Shown here: piece after piece, positions 1 to 8,064 of the stretch | How the letters are laid out: each line of letters opens with the position of its first letter | Position numbering within the stretch: position 1 is the first letter of the stretch | Assembly (NCBI RefSeq): GCF_035282405.1 | Contig: NZ_JAYKBP010000001.1 | Span: forward strand, 372,001-436,000 | Length of the DNA: 64,000 nucleotides | Reading direction: 5' to 3' | Source of the DNA: Parvimonas sp035282405 | Lineage (GTDB): Bacteria > Bacillota > Clostridia > Tissierellales > Peptoniphilaceae | The notes under the pieces: generated by a model | What the model was told of the DNA's origin: nothing | Seen by the model: only the letters and a program-made list of their open reading frames with translations | The model's database searches: none | Program-made: the position numbers and the translations under genes

Positions 1-743
1 CCAAAAGTTATCATTGCAATTGCTAAAATCATCTCAACTACTGGGCTGTTATAATGAGCTATTGAACTTGCTTTTATCCCAAAACCACCAGTTCCTGCTG
101 CTCCAAAAGCATGAACAAATGAATCAAAAACCGGATGTCCGACTAAAATAAGCACAATTATCAAAATACCCGTCATAGCAAAATAGATTTTATATAAAAT
201 TCTTGCAGTATAACTCATCTTTGCAACAAGTTTCCCAAAAATCGGGCCGGGAACTTCGGCCTTCATAATATGAGAATGTCTATTTGAACGTGGTAATATT
301 GCTAATGCAAATACTAAAATACCCATACCACCAATCAAATGCGTAAAACTTCTCCAAAATAGCATTGAATGACTAAGTGCTTCAACATCTGTTAAGATAC
401 TTGCGCCCGTAGTAGTAAACCCACTAGAAGTTTCAAAAAAAGCATCTATAAAACTTGGTATTGTCCCTGAAAAAACAAATGGCATTGCCCCAAAAGCAGA
501 TAAAAGTATCCAAGATAAAGAAACTATTACAAATCCCTCTTTCTCGTAAAATGCTCCACTACCATCTGCTTTATATCCGACTGCATATCCAAATAACAAT
601 AATAAAAGTATTGTCGCTAAAAAGCTTAAAATATTAGTATAATTTTCTTTATATATCATAGAAACAATAACAGGTAAAAGTAAAAATCCTGCCTCAATAT
701 ATAAAATTTTACTCAAAATATATCTTATAATTCTATTATTCAT
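1..743 (-). CDS. trkH: Potassium uptake protein TrkH, N-terminal part (cut by window edge)
   Basis: Membrane pore subunit of the Trk/Ktr potassium uptake system, which works with the cytoplasmic gate TrkA encoded just upstream. 247 codons are visible from the ATG at 743; the C-terminal half lies outside the window. The translation shows several hydrophobic segments and two pore-loop selectivity filters, TTTGAS near residues 110-115 and AAGTGGFG near 215-222, the diagnostic feature of the TrkH/TrkG/KtrB family. The start lies 7 nt after the trkA stop with an AGGTG ribosome site that overlaps the trkA end, so the two are cotranscribed and probably coupled. The cut is a window artefact, not a mutation. 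Confidence 0.93.
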   Translation of the reverse strand, partial: MNNRIIRYILSKILYIEAGFLLLPVIVSMIYKENYTNILSFLATILLLLLFGYAVGYKADGSGAFYEKEGFVIVSLSWILLSAFGAMPFVFSGTIPSFIDAFFETSSGFTTTGASILTDVEALSHSMLFWRSFTHLIGGMGILVFALAILPRSNRHSHIMKAEVPGPIFGKLVAKMSYTARILYKIYFAMTGILIIVLILVGHPVFDSFVHAFGAAGTGGFGIKASSIAHYNSPVVEMILAIAMITF

Positions 744-750
744 AATACAC

Positions 751-2106
751 CTATACCAAAATACAATCTATATTTTGTATCAAATTTGCCTTTGAAATCA
801 CTATTACAGTATCATTTACCCTTATAAAATCTTCTCCTGTTGGAAAAATCAGCTTATTATCTCTAATTATATATGCTATAAGTACATTATCTTTTATTTT
901 CAACTCTTTTAGTGGGATGTCTAGGACTTTAGATTTTTTATTTACTTTTATCTCAACCGCCTCAGCATTATTTGATAATCTATGCAAAGTCTCTATATTT
1001 GATCCCTCACTATTAATAATTGACCTTACTACACTAATTATTATATCAGAAACTAATCTTTTTGGTGTAACAAATGAAAATCTTTCAGTAGATGGAATTA
1101 TATTTAAAAGAGAAATTCTACTAACTTTCGCAACAGCTTTTTTTACATTAAGCTTTTCAGCAAACATTCCTAACATAATATTTTCTTCATCAATACCCGT
1201 TAACGCTACACAAGCATCATAATTTGTCAACCCTTCTTCATCTAAAACATCAGAGTCTGAACCATCTGCACAAATAACTTTAACCTTTGATGGAAATTTT
1301 TCGCTAAATGAAGTTGCTAAATCTCTATTAACTTCAACCAGCTTAATTTTAATATTTTCACGAATTAAGTTTGAAATTAAATAATAAGAAATTCTACTAC
1401 CGCCTATTATAAAAACAGATTCTATCTTTTTGTTTCCACCTTCTAATATATTGTAAAATTTATATGCAAATTCATCAGTTCCTGTGAAATAAATTTTATC
1501 ATTTTCTCTAATGATAAAATCCCCCGATGGAATAAAAATTTCGTCTTTTCTTTCAACAATTCCAATTAAAACTTTTATATTAAATTTTTGTTGCAAATCC
1601 GAAATTTTGGTGTCTTTCAATGGACTGTCCTTCCCAACAGAAATTCCTATAAGCTTCACTCGTCCATCTGCAAATGTTTCAACTGAATGTGCAAATGGAT
1701 ACTTTAAACCTCTAGAAATTTCTCTTGCAGCGACAAATTCAGGATTAATTACTAAATCAATTCCCAGTACTTCCTTGACAAAACCAGACTTAGAAGAATA
1801 TTCTGGATTTCTAACACGTGCAATAGTATACTTTGCTCCCATATTCTTTGCAAAGATACAAGATATAATATTTATTTCATCACTCTCTGTTACAGAAATA
1901 AATACATCGCTATCTGCAACTCCTGCCTCTTCTAAAACATCATAGTTCGTTCCACTTCCAGAAATTCCCATAATATCATATTTAGATAACATTTCATTTA
2001 GTATTTCTTGTCTTTTTTCTATTAAAATAATATCATTGTCTTCTGTATTCAAATCAGTAAATAAATACTCTCCAACCTTACCAGCTCCAACTATTATAAT
2101 TTTCAT
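751..2106 (-). CDS. trkA: Trk potassium uptake regulatory protein TrkA
   Basis: Cytoplasmic gating subunit that binds NAD(H)/nucleotide and controls TrkH. 451 aa, the usual full length for a two-repeat TrkA. The N-terminus has a Rossmann motif (KIIIVGAGKVGEYL), followed by a RCK-C domain near residues 145-220, a second Rossmann repeat (VFIIGGSRISYYL) and a second RCK-C domain. The second glycine motif is less canonical than the first, as is common. The reading frame extends 30 codons further upstream, but the ATG at 2106 has GGAGG 7 nt before it and gives the standard family start MKIIIVGAGK. trkH follows after 7 nt. A promoter candidate lies directly upstream. Confidence 0.95.
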   Translation of the reverse strand: MKIIIVGAGKVGEYLFTDLNTEDNDIILIEKRQEILNEMLSKYDIMGISGSGTNYDVLEEAGVADSDVFISVTESDEINIISCIFAKNMGAKYTIARVRNPEYSSKSGFVKEVLGIDLVINPEFVAAREISRGLKYPFAHSVETFADGRVKLIGISVGKDSPLKDTKISDLQQKFNIKVLIGIVERKDEIFIPSGDFIIRENDKIYFTGTDEFAYKFYNILEGGNKKIESVFIIGGSRISYYLISNLIRENIKIKLVEVNRDLATSFSEKFPSKVKVICADGSDSDVLDEEGLTNYDACVALTGIDEENIMLGMFAEKLNVKKAVAKVSRISLLNIIPSTERFSFVTPKRLVSDIIISVVRSIINSEGSNIETLHRLSNNAEAVEIKVNKKSKVLDIPLKELKIKDNVLIAYIIRDNKLIFPTGEDFIRVNDTVIVISKANLIQNIDCILV

Positions 2107-2123
2107 AAATACCTCCAATTCAT

Positions 2124-2151
2124 AGTATATCATATTTTTAAAAAACTTCAA
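2124..2151 (-). promoter_or_regulatory. Candidate promoter for trkA-trkH
   Basis: On the minus strand TTGAAG (2146-2151) and TATACT (2124-2129) are separated by 16 nt. The predicted transcript start would lie only a few bases before the Shine-Dalgarno of trkA, so the leader would be very short. Read by eye. Confidence 0.4.
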
Positions 2152-2285
2152 TAGAAAAAAATATTTTATATAAATCGTCATTTTATTGATATTCATTATT
2201 AAAGTTTTAAAGATATTCCTATGGGTAAAATAGACTTGAAAAACAAATAAGTTTTTAAATATTTTAAAATTTTAGGAGGAATGAA

Positions 2286-2924
2286 ATGTCATTTGAATTA
2301 GTAAAATTAAATTATGCTTATGATGCGTTAGAACCTGTAATAGACAAAGAAACTATGGAAATTCATCATAGCAAACATCATCAAGCTTATGTAAATAACT
2401 TAAATAACTTAATTAAAGATACAGTATTTGAAGAAGCTTCATTAGAAGAAATTCTAACACATTTAGAACATGCTCCAGAAGATAAGAAGAACGGAATTAG
2501 AAATAATGTAGGTGGAGTTTTCAACCACAATTTATTCTGGGAAAGTATGACTCCAGGTGGATCAAAAGAAGCTGTTGGAGAAGTAGCTAAAAAAATTAAC
2601 GAAAAATTTGGAAACTTTGAAAATTTCAAAGAAGAATTTAACAAAAAAGGTGCTGGACAATTCGGTTCAGGTTGGGTATGGCTTGTTTGTGATAAAGAAG
2701 GAAATATTGAAGTGATTTCAACACCTAATCAAGACTGCCCTATTTCATGTGGAAAAATTATCCTTTTAGGAAATGATGTTTGGGAACATGCTTATTATTT
2801 AAAATATCAAAATAAAAGAGCTGAATACCTAAAAGAATGGTGGAAAGTTGTAAACTGGGATGTTGTAGAAAAAAGATATAAAAATAGAAACCATAACGAA
2901 TGTTCTTGTAGTTGTGGATGCTAA
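2286..2924 (+). CDS. sodA: Superoxide dismutase, manganese-type signature, with Cys-rich tail
   Basis: Converts superoxide to oxygen and hydrogen peroxide; protects an anaerobe during air exposure. 212 aa, the usual length plus a short tail. Metal ligands are visible: His27, His81, Asp164 and His168 in DVWEHAYY. The NNVGGVFNH segment and Gln149 in the TPNQD segment match the manganese or cambialistic type rather than the iron type, where Gln sits earlier and Ala replaces Gln149. Unusual are Cys151 and Cys155 in the loop before the last ligands and a C-terminal CSCSCGC, six thiols near one end of the chain. AGGAGG precedes the ATG. Monocistronic: trkA diverges on one side and a strong terminator follows. 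Confidence 0.95.
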   Translation: MSFELVKLNYAYDALEPVIDKETMEIHHSKHHQAYVNNLNNLIKDTVFEEASLEEILTHLEHAPEDKKNGIRNNVGGVFNHNLFWESMTPGGSKEAVGEVAKKINEKFGNFENFKEEFNKKGAGQFGSGWVWLVCDKEGNIEVISTPNQDCPISCGKIILLGNDVWEHAYYLKYQNKRAEYLKEWWKVVNWDVVEKRYKNRNHNECSCSCGC

Positions 2925-2943
2925 TTAAATAAAAATAAGTTTT

Positions 2944-2971
2944 AGAAGTGATTAAAGGTCACTTCTTTTTT
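2944..2971 (+). terminator. Rho-independent terminator of sodA
   Basis: AGAAGTGA and TCACTTCT pair around a 7-nt loop and are followed by a run of T, 20 nt after the sodA stop. Confidence 0.85.
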
Positions 2972-2974
2972 ACA

Positions 2975-2999
2975 ATAAAAAACACCTAAAAATAGGTGT
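2975..2999 (-). terminator. Second terminator downstream of the Tad operon
   Basis: ACACCTA/TAGGTGT with a 4-nt loop. On the minus strand it is followed by TTTTTT. It lies after the stronger hairpin at 3036-3066, so the Tad operon and sodA end back to back on tandem terminators. Confidence 0.6.
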
Positions 3000-3035
3000 A
3001 AATTTTAATAACTATCTAATTATTCTAAAAATATA

Positions 3036-3066
3036 AAAACAGGGAGAATTTTATAAAATTTCTCCC
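3036..3066 (-). terminator. Terminator of the Tad operon
   Basis: A long hairpin with GGGAGA/TCTCCC at its base and an AT-rich near-palindromic upper stem, followed on the minus strand by TGTTTTTA. It lies about 50 nt after the stop of the coiled-coil gene. Confidence 0.7.
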
Positions 3067-3114
3067 CAGACTTAATTACTGAAAATATTTCCTAATTATA
3101 CTTATATAATGTAA

Positions 3115-4449
3115 TTATTCATTATCATTAGCAGTAAAATCTTCACTATTGACATCTTTAGTTTCTTCAATATTTTCAACTTTTTCAATATTATTTTCAC
3201 TATTAGATTTTATATAGTTAATACCACTAACCTTTTCACATAACTCATCCAAGTATCTTAAGAACGCTGAAAGTCTCAATTGTAAATCTTCTTTTTCATT
3301 AATTAGGTCTTGATTTTCTTTAACCTTTTCTTCTAATTCTAACTTACAATCATTAACAAGTTTTTCATAATATAATCTTTCAGATTCAAATTTTTCAGAA
3401 AGTTTCTTCAAATCGTCATAATATTTAACTTTTTGGTCACTTAATTGACTTTCCAAATCAATTATTTTAATTTCTTGTTCTTTTTCAATAACAGAAAGTT
3501 CATTAACAGTCTTATTTAACTCTAAATTTTCTTCAGCAAGTTCTTGATTGTGTACTTTTACCTTATCAAATTCAACATATTGAGATTTTAAATCGTCCAA
3601 TAGTTTTTGAAGTTCAAAGTTTTTAGCAGCAAGCTCTCCGTTGAATTCATCTGCTTCTTGTAGTAAAACTAATTCCGCAGTTATTTCTTCTAATTCTCCT
3701 GAAAGCTTTTTATTATCTTCTTCAAGTTCTCTATTGTGATTTTCCAATCCAGAAATTTTTTCAGCTAATTCATTGTTTATCAAATCATTAGCTTCTTGTA
3801 ATTTTTGCTTTTCGCTTTCTAATTCAGAATTTAAAGACTCAATACAACCATTAGCATCTTCCAATTTTGTATTTAAATCTGATACAGTATGTGTAATCTC
3901 GCTATTGTTGCTTCTCAATTCAGCAATTTCAGATTCAAGAATTTCAATACTATCTTCCAATATCTTTACTCTATCATCATCATTACTTGCAAGTTTGAAT
4001 TTTTCATTTTCAGATTTAACAATTTCTAATTCTTTATTTAATCTATCTATTAAATCTTGATATTCAGAAATTTTACTTCCCTCTTTTTCATATTTAGCTA
4101 AGGAATCTGAAGTTTCCAATAATTGATCTGATAACAAGTTTTTTTCATTTAAAATCTTTTCTTTTTCATCTAAAACTTCTTTAATTCTATCTTTAAAATT
4201 TTCTTTTTGATATTCTATTTCTTTTAATAAATTATTAACATATTCTTTAACACTAGATTTTGAATAACCCTTTGTAAGATATACTGTCTTTAATTTAGTT
4301 TCTAAAAAATCTTCTATACTTCTATTTCTGATTCTACTGATAGTATCTTTTTTTTCAGAAGAATCACTTGCATCATTACCTTCAAAGTTATCTTTACTTT
4401 CAACATTTTCGTTGTTTTCACCATTTTCAATATTATCTTTATTATCCAT
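3115..4449 (-). CDS. Acidic coiled-coil protein, DivIVA-like N-terminus, last gene of Tad operon
   Basis: 444 aa, without signal peptide or membrane segment, so cytoplasmic. The first 45 residues are low-complexity and rich in Asn, Glu and Asp. Residues about 60-90 carry a KGYSKSSVKEYVNNLL stretch that resembles the GY..xEVDxFL motif of DivIVA. Residues about 85-400 are almost continuous heptad-type coiled coil rich in Glu, Leu, Asn and Lys, and the tail is again acidic. It is the last gene of the pilus operon, 21 nt after the DUF192 gene, and a terminator follows. The DivIVA relation is a weak motif match. If real, it would suggest a scaffold placing the pilus machine at a pole or septum. 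No enzymatic motif was seen. Confidence 0.6.
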   Translation of the reverse strand: MDNKDNIENGENNENVESKDNFEGNDASDSSEKKDTISRIRNRSIEDFLETKLKTVYLTKGYSKSSVKEYVNNLLKEIEYQKENFKDRIKEVLDEKEKILNEKNLLSDQLLETSDSLAKYEKEGSKISEYQDLIDRLNKELEIVKSENEKFKLASNDDDRVKILEDSIEILESEIAELRSNNSEITHTVSDLNTKLEDANGCIESLNSELESEKQKLQEANDLINNELAEKISGLENHNRELEEDNKKLSGELEEITAELVLLQEADEFNGELAAKNFELQKLLDDLKSQYVEFDKVKVHNQELAEENLELNKTVNELSVIEKEQEIKIIDLESQLSDQKVKYYDDLKKLSEKFESERLYYEKLVNDCKLELEEKVKENQDLINEKEDLQLRLSAFLRYLDELCEKVSGINYIKSNSENNIEKVENIEETKDVNSEDFTANDNE

Positions 4450-4470
4450 ATCAAATATTCCTCCTTTACT

Positions 4471-4809
4471 TTATCTATTAATACTTACATATTCATCTAA
4501 TTTAAATTTACTTCCTATTCCAACATTAAGCTCAAGAACATGTTTTGCTCCTTTAACTTTAGATCCTAGTTTCCAAGGTTTCACAGTTTCAATATGTAAA
4601 ACTTTATATTCTTCGTCAAAGTAAACAACATCTATAGGAAATCTCATAAAAGAAGTGTGTATTCTATTAACATTTGTAAAAAATATCCCTTCTTCTTCAC
4701 CTATGCTTTTTTTCAGCATAAGTCCTTTAAATCTAGCAAAAAAAGAATCTGCAAGATGTAAAGGACCTTTTAAAACAGCTTCATTATCTCTTACTATAGT
4801 AATTATCAT
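4471..4809 (-). CDS. DUF192 family protein
   Basis: 112 aa soluble protein with the family hallmarks: RFKGLMLKKS near residue 27, IHTSFMRFPIDVVYFD near residues 50-65, and a C-terminal KHVLELNVG block. The family has no firmly established biochemical role, and many members elsewhere are secreted while this one lacks a signal peptide. Its ATG overlaps the tadC stop by 4 nt, so translation is coupled to the pilus platform gene. DUF192 genes do occur in Tad loci of Gram-positive bacteria; that is recalled knowledge, and a role in pilus assembly is inference. Confidence 0.85.
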   Translation of the reverse strand: MIITIVRDNEAVLKGPLHLADSFFARFKGLMLKKSIGEEEGIFFTNVNRIHTSFMRFPIDVVYFDEEYKVLHIETVKPWKLGSKVKGAKHVLELNVGIGSKFKLDEYVSINR

Positions 4810-5747
4810 GAAAATAACCCCGTTGATGTAAGAGATTTAATTATTGAAAGTCCAGCAGGTAATAAAAGAACAATAAAGATTACCGGGAATATAAAGATTA
4901 ACATTGGAAATAATATCTTTATAGGTAGTCTTTGAATTTCTTCTTCAACTTTTCTTTTTCTAGCTTGTCTAGCATTATAAGACTGTGCTGAAAGTATCTT
5001 CTTTAGAGAAATACCCATTTCATCGGCTTGAATAATTGCAGCATTAAAAGTCTTAACTTGTTCAACTAAACATCTCTCTTGTAATTTTAATAGAGCTTGC
5101 TTTCTAGTACTCCCTAAAGAAATATCTCTCATTACAATTCTAAACTCATCTGATAATTCAGATTTATATTCTCCAACTACATATTGTATAGCTTGATCAA
5201 AACCTAATCCTGCTTCTATACATACGGAAAGTAAATCTAAAAACTCAGGAAATTGTCTTTCCATATTCTCTTTTCTTATTCTTATTCTTCTTCTTAACAA
5301 GTAAGTCATAAAAAGATAACCAATAATAGCACCAAAGATGCCACCAAATAAAAAGCCAAATAATCCTCTAAGTCCTACTACTTTAGAATAAAATCCACCG
5401 ATTATAGCAAAAAGAACTACAACTAAAAGTTTTAAGATATAATAATCTCTAGCTTTCATTCTAATTCCCGCTTGAAGTAAAGTCGTTTGGTAAGTTTCAT
5501 CTTCAACCTCTTTACTACTTGGAAACATATCAGAAACAGCTTTTATAAAAAAGTCTACAATCGGTTTTATAACTCTCTCTGCAAATGGAACATTTTCATA
5601 AAAATCATCCGTTTTTATTCTATTTTCTTTTCCAGCTTTATTTATCCTCTTTCTTATATTCTCAACTCTACTTGCTTTTTCTCCTAAGAGTAACAAAATA
5701 CTTGAATATACACAAAGTCCTGACAATAAAACAATTATATATACCAT
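4806..5747 (-). CDS. tadC: Tad pilus inner-membrane platform protein TadC
   Basis: 313 aa type II secretion F-domain protein. Together with TadB it forms the membrane platform that couples the TadA ATPase to Flp pilin extraction. Hydrophobic segments sit near residues 1-20, 110-150 and 280-305. The T2SSF core near residues 160-280 contains FLDLLSVCIEAGLGFDQAIQ and an EMGISLKKIL block. It follows tadB after 8 nt and overlaps the DUF192 start by 4 nt. The length is usual for the family. Confidence 0.9.
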   Translation of the reverse strand: MVYIIVLLSGLCVYSSILLLLGEKASRVENIRKRINKAGKENRIKTDDFYENVPFAERVIKPIVDFFIKAVSDMFPSSKEVEDETYQTTLLQAGIRMKARDYYILKLLVVVLFAIIGGFYSKVVGLRGLFGFLFGGIFGAIIGYLFMTYLLRRRIRIRKENMERQFPEFLDLLSVCIEAGLGFDQAIQYVVGEYKSELSDEFRIVMRDISLGSTRKQALLKLQERCLVEQVKTFNAAIIQADEMGISLKKILSAQSYNARQARKRKVEEEIQRLPIKILFPMLIFIFPVIFIVLLLPAGLSIIKSLTSTGLFS

Positions 5748-5755
5748 AATATCAC

Positions 5756-6703
5756 CTAATACTTAACATCTACTATTTTACTAATAACTAAAAAGCCTAT
5801 CAATTCCCATATAATTGATAAAATTAAAAAGAATATCCCAATTGGTGACTCAAAAAATATCTTCATATATCCAGGATTAATTACAGATACTGCAAGTCCA
5901 ATTACCACTGGTATTAATGCTATAATAATTCCACCCATTCTTCCTTGAGCAGTAAGGGCTCTTATTTTTCCTTTCATTTCAATTCTATCAGATATTGTTT
6001 CGCTTACTTTATCAATTATCTCTGCTAAGTTTCCTCCTGATCTTTGTTGAATTGCAACAGCTGAATTTATCATAGCAAGTTCTTTACTTTGCATTTTTTC
6101 AGCTAAAGCTCTCAATGAATCCTCAATATTAGCTCCATAATTTACCTCTCTAATTACTCTTCTTAGTTCTTCAGAAATAGGATCTGGTAAATCTTCTGCT
6201 ACTCTTGCAACAGCATGTCTAAATGTAAAACCACTTCTTAATGAATTACTAATTATTAAAAGTGCATCATTTAGTTGATAATTAAATTTCTGCATTCTCT
6301 TCTTTCTAGCGGTTTTAACCCAAGCGGGTACTGAAAAAAAACAAATCCCTGCTATAATTAATGACATGAAACTAAATCCTTTAATAAGAGAATACAACAT
6401 CATAGGTAATAATGTAACAACAATCCAAAATACAACATATTCTTCTGCTTTTAACTTAATCCCAGAAGTCATAAGATTTCTCTTAAATTTATCAGAAACA
6501 ACTATAAAAGAGAAAACTGAAGAACCATGCTGTGAATTTTTGTTTACATTAGCACCATTTATTTCATTCATTTTAGTTAAATGCTTAACTCTTCTATTTA
6601 CTCTTGATGAAGCAAGCAAATCTCCACTCAATATTGTAAATACTAGATAATACACAATTGTGCCTATAGCTCCAATCAGTAATAATTTAATAATTAAACC
6701 CAT
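5756..6703 (-). CDS. tadB: Tad pilus inner-membrane platform protein TadB
   Basis: 315 aa paralogue of TadC, the second T2SSF platform component. An N-terminal membrane segment (residues about 3-25), a hydrophobic pair near residues 95-135, the F-domain with ALLIISNSLRSGFTFRHAVA and QQRSGGNLAEIIDKVSETI (the G-G-N-L-A-E-x-L motif of TadB), and two closing membrane segments are visible. It sits between tadA and tadC with 8-nt gaps on both sides, the standard Tad order. Confidence 0.92.
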   Translation of the reverse strand: MGLIIKLLLIGAIGTIVYYLVFTILSGDLLASSRVNRRVKHLTKMNEINGANVNKNSQHGSSVFSFIVVSDKFKRNLMTSGIKLKAEEYVVFWIVVTLLPMMLYSLIKGFSFMSLIIAGICFFSVPAWVKTARKKRMQKFNYQLNDALLIISNSLRSGFTFRHAVARVAEDLPDPISEELRRVIREVNYGANIEDSLRALAEKMQSKELAMINSAVAIQQRSGGNLAEIIDKVSETISDRIEMKGKIRALTAQGRMGGIIIALIPVVIGLAVSVINPGYMKIFFESPIGIFFLILSIIWELIGFLVISKIVDVKY

Positions 6704-6711
6704 AAACCCTC

Positions 6712-8064
6712 CTATGCATTAAACCAATTATCGTTAATCATGACACCTTCATCAGTAATTCTTTGCAATATCTTTGGTCTTACACCAGTAGGAACAAAGT
6801 TTCCTCTAATATTTCCAGTACTATCAAAACCTTCTTGTTTGAAACGGAATATCTCTTGTAAAACTATTGTATCAGATTCCATTCCAAGAATTTCAGAAAT
6901 AGCAACTACCTTTCTGCTACCATCTCTAAGTCTAGCTTGATGAACAATAATATTAAAAGCTGAAGCTATTTGTTCACGAATAGCATGAGAAGGCAAGCCC
7001 ATTCCTGCCATAAGAACCATAGTTTCAAGACGTGCAAGTAAATCTCTGGTAGTATTAGCATGGGCAGTAGTTAAAGAACCATCATGTCCTGTATTCATTG
7101 CTTGAAGCATGTCTAATGCTTCTCCAGAACGAACTTCCCCTACAACAATTCTATCAGGTCTCATACGTAGAGAGTTTTTAACCAAATCTCTTATTGTAAT
7201 AGCTCCAGTACCTTCAATATTCGCAGGTCTACTTTCTAGGGTTATAGTGTGAGGCTGTTTCAATTGAAGTTCCGCAGCATCTTCGATTGTAACAATACGT
7301 TCATTTTCAGGAATAAAACCTGAAAGCGTATTTAGAAGAGTGGTTTTACCACTACCAGTCCCTCCGAATACAACTATATTTGCTTTCCCCTTAACACATG
7401 CTTCCAAGAAAGAAGACATTTGGTAAGAAATTGAATTATTTTTTATCAAATCACCAATCTCAAGAGGCCTTTTTGAAAACTTTCTTATAGTTATTGAAGG
7501 ACCGACAAGAGAAATTGGTGGAATAATAGCATTAACACGAGATCCGTCTGCCAGTCTGGCATCAACCATTGGTGAACTTTCATCACATCTTCTTCCAAGA
7601 GGAGAAATAATTCTATCTATTATGTTCAGAACATGGTTGTTGTCTCTAAATTGGATGGAAGAAAGTTCAATCTTACCATTTCTTTCTATATATACTTGAG
7701 AAGGACCATTTACCATAATTTCTGTTATAGTTTCATCTTTAAGTAATGTTTCTAAAGGTCCTAGACCTAAAGTTTCATCTTGTATTTCTGAAATTAATCT
7801 ATTTTTGATAGGACGAGAAATTTCAGCTCCATATTCATCCACAATGTTTTTTATTAAATTATGAATTTCTTCCTTATCCTTAACATCTACAATATTTCCA
7901 AAATTAATTTGGTCAAGAATTTCTTTGTGAACTCTATTTTTAAAAGTGGCATACTCATCATAATAGACAGTCTTGTCATCGTCATCATCTGTTTTTTTCA
8001 AATTATAACTAGACGCTTTTATTGATTTAGCTTGCTCTAATCTTTTAAGTAGATTACTTGCCAT
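6712..8064 (-). CDS. tadA: Tad pilus assembly ATPase TadA/CpaF
   Basis: Hexameric secretion ATPase that drives Flp pilus polymerisation from the cytoplasm. 450 aa. An N-terminal helical region (residues 1-90) precedes the ATPase core. Walker A is GGTGSGKTTL near residue 235, with an Asp box (VTIEDAAELQL) and Walker B plus His region (RPDRIVVGEVRSGEALDML, TTAHANTTRD). These are diagnostic for the VirB11/CpaF group. Its start codon overlaps the cpaE stop in a TAATG. Full length and no disruption. Confidence 0.97.
   Translation of the reverse strand: MASNLLKRLEQAKSIKASSYNLKKTDDDDDKTVYYDEYATFKNRVHKEILDQINFGNIVDVKDKEEIHNLIKNIVDEYGAEISRPIKNRLISEIQDETLGLGPLETLLKDETITEIMVNGPSQVYIERNGKIELSSIQFRDNNHVLNIIDRIISPLGRRCDESSPMVDARLADGSRVNAIIPPISLVGPSITIRKFSKRPLEIGDLIKNNSISYQMSSFLEACVKGKANIVVFGGTGSGKTTLLNTLSGFIPENERIVTIEDAAELQLKQPHTITLESRPANIEGTGAITIRDLVKNSLRMRPDRIVVGEVRSGEALDMLQAMNTGHDGSLTTAHANTTRDLLARLETMVLMAGMGLPSHAIREQIASAFNIIVHQARLRDGSRKVVAISEILGMESDTIVLQEIFRFKQEGFDSTGNIRGNFVPTGVRPKILQRITDEGVMINDNWFNA

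Noticed and set aside
917..1945. Long plus-strand reading frames inside trkA
   Set aside because: They are antisense to a well-conserved gene, have no ribosome site and no recognisable domains. Similar antisense frames elsewhere in the window were dismissed for the same reason.
2286..2924. Iron-type superoxide dismutase
   Set aside because: The GG before the second ligand and Gln149 fit the manganese or cambialistic type better; the metal itself cannot be proven from sequence.
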